Below the pieces are notes generated by a model. The model was not told the DNA's origin, ran no database searches, and saw nothing but the letters and a program-made list of their open reading frames with translations. 64,000 nt of DNA, from NCBI GenBank assembly GCA_963693315.1, contig OY856187.1, forward strand, positions 74,655,394-74,719,393. Reading direction: 5' to 3'. This document shows, in pieces, positions 57,980 to 64,000 of this stretch. Within the stretch, counting starts at the first letter, position 1; every line of letters starts with the position of its first letter. This DNA is from Diogma glabrata (Eukaryota; Arthropoda; Insecta; Diptera; Cylindrotomidae). A program made the position numbers and the translations under genes.

Positions 57980-58072
57980 TGCGTTCGATTTGACTGAAAC
58001 AACTGAAAAAACAACAACAATTGCATTTAATTTTTCAGTTGCTTCAGTTGTTTCAGTCAAATCGAACACGGC
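57980..58072. repeat. Short foldback repeat, copy 2
   Basis: GTTCGATTTGACTGAAACAA against its complement at the right, with acaacaacaattgcattt in the loop. Inverse of 53041-53122 and better preserved. Confidence 0.78.
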
Positions 58073-58574
58073 TTATATACCACGACTTGTTGATTAGATC
58101 GTTTCTTAGTTTAACACTACAAAATCAGATAAATTCTATAACCTTTTTAAAAATGTTAATAATTTTCATCGACTAAAATCACTACGGTTTAATTTCATTT
58201 TAATTTTAAATGAAAAAAAGTAATAAAAATAAACAACGACACAACAATGTTGTATCGAATTGAAAACCATAAATTAAGAGAATTTCAAGAGAAAAAAAAA
58301 TTATTTTCCTGATTTTCCAATCTTTTAATTAGAAAAATTAAATTATTTTTAAAATACCACCATTATTATATATTATTATATATCATATATTATATATTAT
58401 TGAAGCACTTGGTTTGAAACACATTTTAGATAACTTTTATTGAGTAATAAGACACTTTAAATATGGTAAATTATTAAAGTAAAAAATATATATATATATA
58501 TTTATCACGACGGAGAGTTTTATCCACGTCCATCTTCTTTAAATGCGCTCGGCAAACTCGCAGTAAGTAAGTTC
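58073..58574. other. Gene-free AT-rich stretch
   Basis: Nothing recognisable except a short (AT)10 tract near 58485. Confidence 0.4.
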
Positions 58575-59150
58575 ATCTAATATTAAAATATTTGATATTT
58601 AACATTAAAAAAAATCTCTTAGTTTATAACGCCATTTTTATAATTTTCCATCAGAACAAAAAAACTGATTTCCGACAGTCATACAACGCTTTTGCACAAC
58701 GCACAACGAATTTTATCTTTAAAACAAAAAATAACGCAAGTCCCAAACTTTCACAAGTGGTTAGATATAAAATAAGCTTCAATTTAGTTAAAAAAAAAAG
58801 GCTATGCCATCTTTTTTTCAATTACACCGTTTTTTTCTTATGTTACACCGTTAAAAATTATTTCAAAAAATTAACAGTGTACATTTTTAAAAACTTTGTT
58901 CTAATACCTATTCAACGACATATCATTTATGAAAATCGATTCAGTAGTTTTTCTACAATCGCTCGTCAAAATGCACTCACATCACAAAATAACAAAAACT
59001 TGAGGGCACCCTGTGAAGACCCCTGGTCGAAAAAAAAATTTCTAAGAGAACTTATATTTTTTATTTATCAAAATTTATCTATAAACAAAAAATAATCAAA
59101 ATTAAAAGGGGTCAAGTCAAAACGTTGTTGAATCTTCGTGAAATTGCTCA
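58575..59150 (-). repeat. Dispersed repeat, inverse of 41420-41990
   Basis: Identity to 41420-41990 is high over nearly 570 bp. A 167-codon frame runs across it on + but shows no domain and is not open in the other copy, so I treat it as repeat, not gene. Confidence 0.75.
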
Positions 59151-59314
59151 TTAAGTTTGTTGAACTATTAATATTATTGCAAAAGATAAATTGTTGATTT
59201 TTACTTTTCATTACTATATGTAATATGTCGTTGGTATACCGCTTTATAACGATTTGAAATTTCAAATCTCATATTAAGAGGCGTTCCTAGTTTATAATTG
59301 AAATATACTATCAA

Positions 59315-59460
59315 CTCAAAATAGTACATTATGATGCTAAGACGTAAAGCTAAACATTTTGAACGTATGTGGAGTTTGCAAATCGAGGCGATAGCCGAGA
59401 TTTGCACCCACATTAAGTCCAAAATAGCTTACGTCCGTGCATCATATACTATTTTTTATT
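59315..59460. repeat. 145-bp imperfect hairpin
   Basis: aatagtacattatgatgc at the left pairs with gcatcatatactattttt at the right, gacgtaa with ttacgtc, and tttgcaaatc with gatttgcac near the centre (gaggcgatagccga loop). Could be a small foldback MITE or a hairpin RNA source. Confidence 0.65.
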
Positions 59461-62400
59461 CGCCTCAAGCAAAACATTTAAAAAAAAATGTTTATTCTAA
59501 TTTGATATTATAAATTTGCATAAATTTTGAAATAAAAATATGTGGAACAAGTAACTTTGACAAAATATTTGTTATTTCTTCCAAATTATTGTATAACTAT
59601 GACAACAAATGATAACAACTATTTTAATTGGATAATGAAATTTTGAATATAAGGGTTGCTTTGATAAAAATTTGTAGTGTTTTATAGAATTTAAACAAAT
59701 ACACATGTTTTTAACTTTTTTGGACGTAGCTATGACAACAAAATATATGGTTAAAAAGTGACACTTTAAGGCCGCATATCACAGTAATAAAGTAACACTT
59801 TAATACATAGGCGAATAAAAAATATTTTCTGTGCATGTTTTGATGTGTGACACATTTTTGTTCTCGTGCAAAAAAAACTATTTCGTAGAATAAAAAATAT
59901 TTTGTAGGCATATGTGCGAAATATAAATTTTTCGTTTATTTTATTTTAGAACAATTTTGGATATGTTTTGTAACACGTGCGTGTTACAAAAAGATTATTT
60001 TTGAAATGCAATCTTTACAAATTCGCTAACTGTCTTATGTTTATTAATTAATGAGAAATACGCAAAGGCGTACTGTAATGTATTTCGATACTCAATGCAC
60101 CCTTAAAATGCACCCTTTATGAACTATTTTTAAATTTTTTAAGCGTGGTGTAAGCAGAGAGTATATATGTATATTATGCAACTAGTACGTACGAATTTCT
60201 ACATGAACCTGAAATCAGCAAAAAAGTGCAGATCTTGTAGTGTTAGTTTACATAATGGTACGATATGTGAAACAGGCCCACCTGAACGATGAAGGTTATT
60301 ACGCACGTTCAACCCCTTGATGTGTCAGACTAGCATGCTGTCCCGAACAGCATTTCGTACTGGCTTTCCCTGTTATGAATCTGGCCGGATCAAGGTGTAA
60401 TAAGGTAAGTAGTAATAGGGCATTTTCAGCAGGCGCCTATAAGAAATCATACCTGATTTCACTAAAAGGGCATATCCGATTTGTCCTGATTTGACTCCAA
60501 AGACCGATTTCATCCCTAATAGTAAATGCCGAATCAGGGCCGGATCAGAATTACATATAATTTTCCAATAAAGGTCTATTTGTCCTGTTCTGAGCCCTAT
60601 TTCATATGAATAAATTTCATTTGGTTACTCTCTGCGTTATGACTCCATATAAGAATGTATAAAGTTAAAATATTTTTAAAAAAATATGTTCATACATGAA
60701 CGAATTTAGTGGACATTTTGAAAATGATGTATTTACAAAAATTGTACTAAAACGCAGTATTGGATGCCCTGTTTGAACTAATCCGGTTCTAGTTTGACTT
60801 TCTGCTCTGGTTTAGATAGTTTGAGGCATAACATTACTGATCGTGCCCTGTTCAGCGTGCCTGATCCGGTTCCTATCAGTAATAGGGAAAGTCGTATCCA
60901 GCCCAGATTTGAGCCCTTACATAATGCTAGTAGTGTAGTTCCACGTTTTTAAACCAACTAATGATGAGTGACTCATATTATGTACATTCCACGGTACGGT
61001 TGATAGCCAGACGTAAGACTTAAATTTGCTCTCAATAATTTTAATACGTTTGTTTGCAAGCCTTAAGGCCCATCATCAAACGATTTGATTCCCCACCCAA
61101 AGATTCATAAAAACTATAACATTTCCCTATTGAGTAATTTCAAAACGTATAGTGTTTTATATAGCTAATATAATTAATTGAAAATGACTGTTAAATAGCT
61201 GTAAAAAGTAATGACATTAATTAAAGTTTGTGGATGGTATTTTATTTATTGATTATTCATAATTGCTAATTATATTGATAATAAAATAAAAATAAAATAC
61301 GTTGAAAAAATTGGTAAAAGTTTTTATAAATTTTTCTCTTTTATTTAATTAAAGTGAATACAGGTTTAAATTATAATAATCGATTTAATAGTTTTTTCAA
61401 CATTGCCATCCCTGCGGTTGTGATAAACGAAAAAAAAGCATAACTTAATGGAGGTGTGGGGAATTTTAGTCGAAAAAACTAAAAATAAAATGAAAGTAGT
61501 ATTAAAAGTAAATTATTCATTTTGAATAGTATCCTAGCCGGTTAACTTTGTAAAAATAACCAACGAAATCAAGTTGTTTTGTGATTTATACAATTGTTGT
61601 AACACACCACTACATAGTGGTTTAACTCCTTAAACGAAAATCAGTATTTAACTTTAATACTTAAAATTAAATACCAATTGATTTCAACCTAACCTCATAG
61701 TCAAGCAATTTTTTTGTGAAATTATTTCCAATTAAATCTCATCGTTTAAAGTTTTTATATTATCAACAAATATATAAATAATTTCATTATCTTTAGATAT
61801 TAATTCTAATAAATTTCTATAAACCCTAAAGAAAACAAATTTCTGGTATCATTTTACAAAATTTATTGCTATCAACTTTACCATGTTACCAGATGAAAAT
61901 AATACGAAAATTCAATAAATCAATTAAATTACAGAATTTTTATTGTTATTTTCTTCTCGTTTTTACATTTTCCTTACCTTTGTTGCATGTGGTATAACCC
62001 ACCTTGTCACCTTGTTTCTTATCTTTTGATCTTGTTAGAAAATTTATAACAAGAAAAAATTTAGTTTATCAAATAGTTTATCCCTTCTTTAACGATGACT
62101 ATTTCAATAAAAAGGTTTATGAGGTTGAGGGAAATGAGATTCAAAACGACATCTTTCTAGTGTTATATAACTTTTTTGAGTATTAGTAATAGGATCGAAA
62201 TTGATATTTTTGAAAAACAAAAACTGTTTTGTAAAACTGAAAATAGGTTGCAGAACTGAAAATAGCTACCGTTTAAATAAAAGATTGCTTCATCTTCGAA
62301 GATTGGTACTGCAAGCAATTTCGATGTTACCCAAATCTGCTTTATGTATCGGTAGTTCTTTCCTATTACTTAGCATAACATACTTTATAGTATACTGTGA

Positions 62401-63630
62401 CATGTTCAATGACAAATAAGAGAGCAGTATTGTTTTTGTCCTCATAAATAATTTGCTGCGAAAGTTGCACATTGTTATTGGTCCTTCGAGCCGGATAACC
62501 CTTATAAATCAGAAGAAACCATAAAAGACATGGATATAGTTTCTACACAGAGAGAAAAAAAGAGTTAAATTTGATAAAAAAATCATCAAATTGATGATTT
62601 TTGTATATCAATATATGGACGAGAATATGAGTTCTCAAATTGATATAAAATGCTGCATCAGATTGAACTTTGGTTTGTTTTTTTGAGTTGATGTAAATCT
62701 ACTGATTATGATAAACAAATTTCTTATTTTGATATTATATTCTCGATATTATTCTCAAAGCTTATAAACTTGTTGTATCAAATCAATACCAAAAGTATCA
62801 ATTTAAGATGGAGTTGTATTTCTTCAAGAATTTGAGCAGAAGAAGTTGAGAAACCAAAAGCTCATTTTAAGAAATTCTGATCATTTTAAGAATTTTTTTG
62901 ATCGACATGATCGTATGTTACTTTTGGTATTGATCCGATATATTTCATTTTGAATCAATTCATTATCATTTTAAGAAAAATGTTTTCTCAAATCGAAGAT
63001 GACAATATTTAGTTTGAGAAAAGATTTTTTCTCAATTTCAGTGGGAATGCGGTACGTTCAGCGACACCCACAAAAGCAAATAAAAAGCTGCCTGTCAGGG
63101 TTTTTAAGCCCGCGGGAAGATTTTTACATGCTTCGGTATTGCTAAATGTATCGGACATGCACTCGATGTTGTACGGCTATTTAGATTGACTTATGGCTGT
63201 CAGAGTTGTTTCTTATCACATAGACCTTTAAGAAACATCACTACTGAGACAGCTATAACCCGTAAAATAGCAACCTTGGAAAAATAAGGAACTGGAATAA
63301 AACTCTCAACCCACTGATGTTCCATTAACCTTAAACGGGATAAAAAAATCACTATTTTTAAAAAATATTCTTTTATTTTAAATAGATAATTTAAAAAAAA
63401 AAAATTATAATTTTTAACTATTTTTTATTTATTTTGTACAAATGAGCTAATCGAATTGAGAATAGTTGGCTTCCACATTCCTTGCTTATTTGTTGCAGGA
63501 GTTCTTGTATTTGGTCTCGTAGCGTAGTGAATTATTTTGATCAGTTTTAACTGTCATAGCTCTGTAAAAATTTAAATAAAAAATAAAATTAAATTACTAT
63601 TGAAGTGAATCAGATAAATTAGTTAAAGTT
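59461..63630. other. Gene-free stretch at the right of the window
   Basis: No gene recognised on either strand. 60280-60930 is less AT-rich and repeats cctgatt/ccggat(c)ag-like words without a clear period. 62550-63050 contains many ttttaagaa/ttctcaaa words and begins agagagaaaaaaag, possibly an old MITE. Confidence 0.4.
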
Positions 63631-63659
63631 TGCTGAAATAAGTGACGTCTATTGAGGGA

Positions 63660-64000
63660 AAAAATCAATCCACTGCATGCGTGTCGTAAGAGGCGACTGA
63701 AATGCGGAGTTGTAGCGTGGCTAACCCAATTTCATCATAGGCCCACCTGTGGAGTTGAGGTCCCCTTCTTCAAAAAAATCAGCCCACCGCACTCATGCGT
63801 GTCGTAAAAGGCAATTTTCCTCGTCCCGTAAAAAACAATTGTTAATAAAAGACAACATAAACCTTGGAATGGAACATCTTTTTGGTTTAGACCTCCCTTG
63901 CTATTGTACCTGGACAATCTGTTTGAATCAAACGTGGAACGTGAGAATACTGTTCCAACCCGGAAGCCTCCAGAATCTAATTGGGCAGGCAACAGAATAC
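63660..64000 (+). repeat. Possible LINE 5' region, continues beyond the window
   Basis: GCATGCGTGTCGTAAGAGGC at 63675 and GCGTGTCGTAAAAGGC at 63795 are two copies of a conserved word that, from memory, sits in the 5' part of I-clade and related LINEs. The segment is GC-richer than its surroundings. Coding sequence is not reached. Confidence 0.35.

Noticed and set aside
58592..59095. 167-codon frame on the plus strand
   Set aside because: It coincides with a dispersed repeat; the other copy (41420-41990) is not open, and no domain is visible.
62550..63050. Possible MITE beginning agagagaaaaaaag
   Set aside because: I could not pair the two ends or find a target duplication, so it is mentioned only as gene-free sequence.

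Overview
The window looks like nuclear DNA of an arthropod, most likely an insect (a fly would fit, but I cannot prove this). It is very AT-rich, has long (AT)n and (ACAT)n microsatellites, spliceosomal introns of about 60-70 bp, and a dense, nested population of eukaryotic transposons. I see no host gene that I would defend: every recognisable coding sequence belongs to a mobile element. There are no bacterial features.

Layout. 1-2365: a decayed PIF/Harbinger transposon with its two convergent genes (SANT/Myb-like protein on +, DDE transposase on -, both with introns). 3058-6005: a hAT element bounded by a perfect 8-bp duplication (TTATACAT), holding a palindromic MITE, a GTF2IRD2/ZBED-like transposase relic and a deleted LINE. 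8205-9590 and 14791-16066: two copies of a Helentron/DINE-1-like non-autonomous family with an internal (AT)n tract; a third 3' end lies near 54598. 18590-21090: a decayed jockey-like LINE. 23216-28449: a complete 5.2-kb hAT element (duplication CATTGGAG) with nine 77-bp tandem repeats and a broken ZMYM/DUF4371-type transposase, itself hit by at least two MITEs and a Penelope fragment, and itself inserted in an older foldback element. 35022-37816: a 5'-truncated non-LTR retrotransposon with an intact 861-codon frame and poly(A), with a MITE in its tail. 39566-40132: a 0.57-kb near-perfect palindrome. 42230-43648: a broken gene of a transposon-like family I cannot name. 45541-51448: two nearly identical Penelope-like elements head to head, plus the first 40 bp of a third copy. 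52431-56911: another complete hAT (duplication ATACACAT) inserted in a microsatellite, containing a nested TIR element and a Helentron-like copy. 57300-64000: microsatellite, small foldback repeats and mostly anonymous AT-rich DNA; a LINE-like motif appears at the right edge.

The most interesting signals are: (1) a hammerhead-ribozyme-like fold just 3' of both Penelope coding regions, with a six-base-pair helix I and a nearly canonical core; (2) the 5.9-kb Penelope palindrome with about 871 of 874 residues identical between arms, suggesting very recent activity; (3) several insertion events readable to the base from target-site duplications, so the order of nesting can be reconstructed; (4) three long foldbacks that could make hairpin RNA. 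All family names come from reading motifs by eye; no database search was possible.
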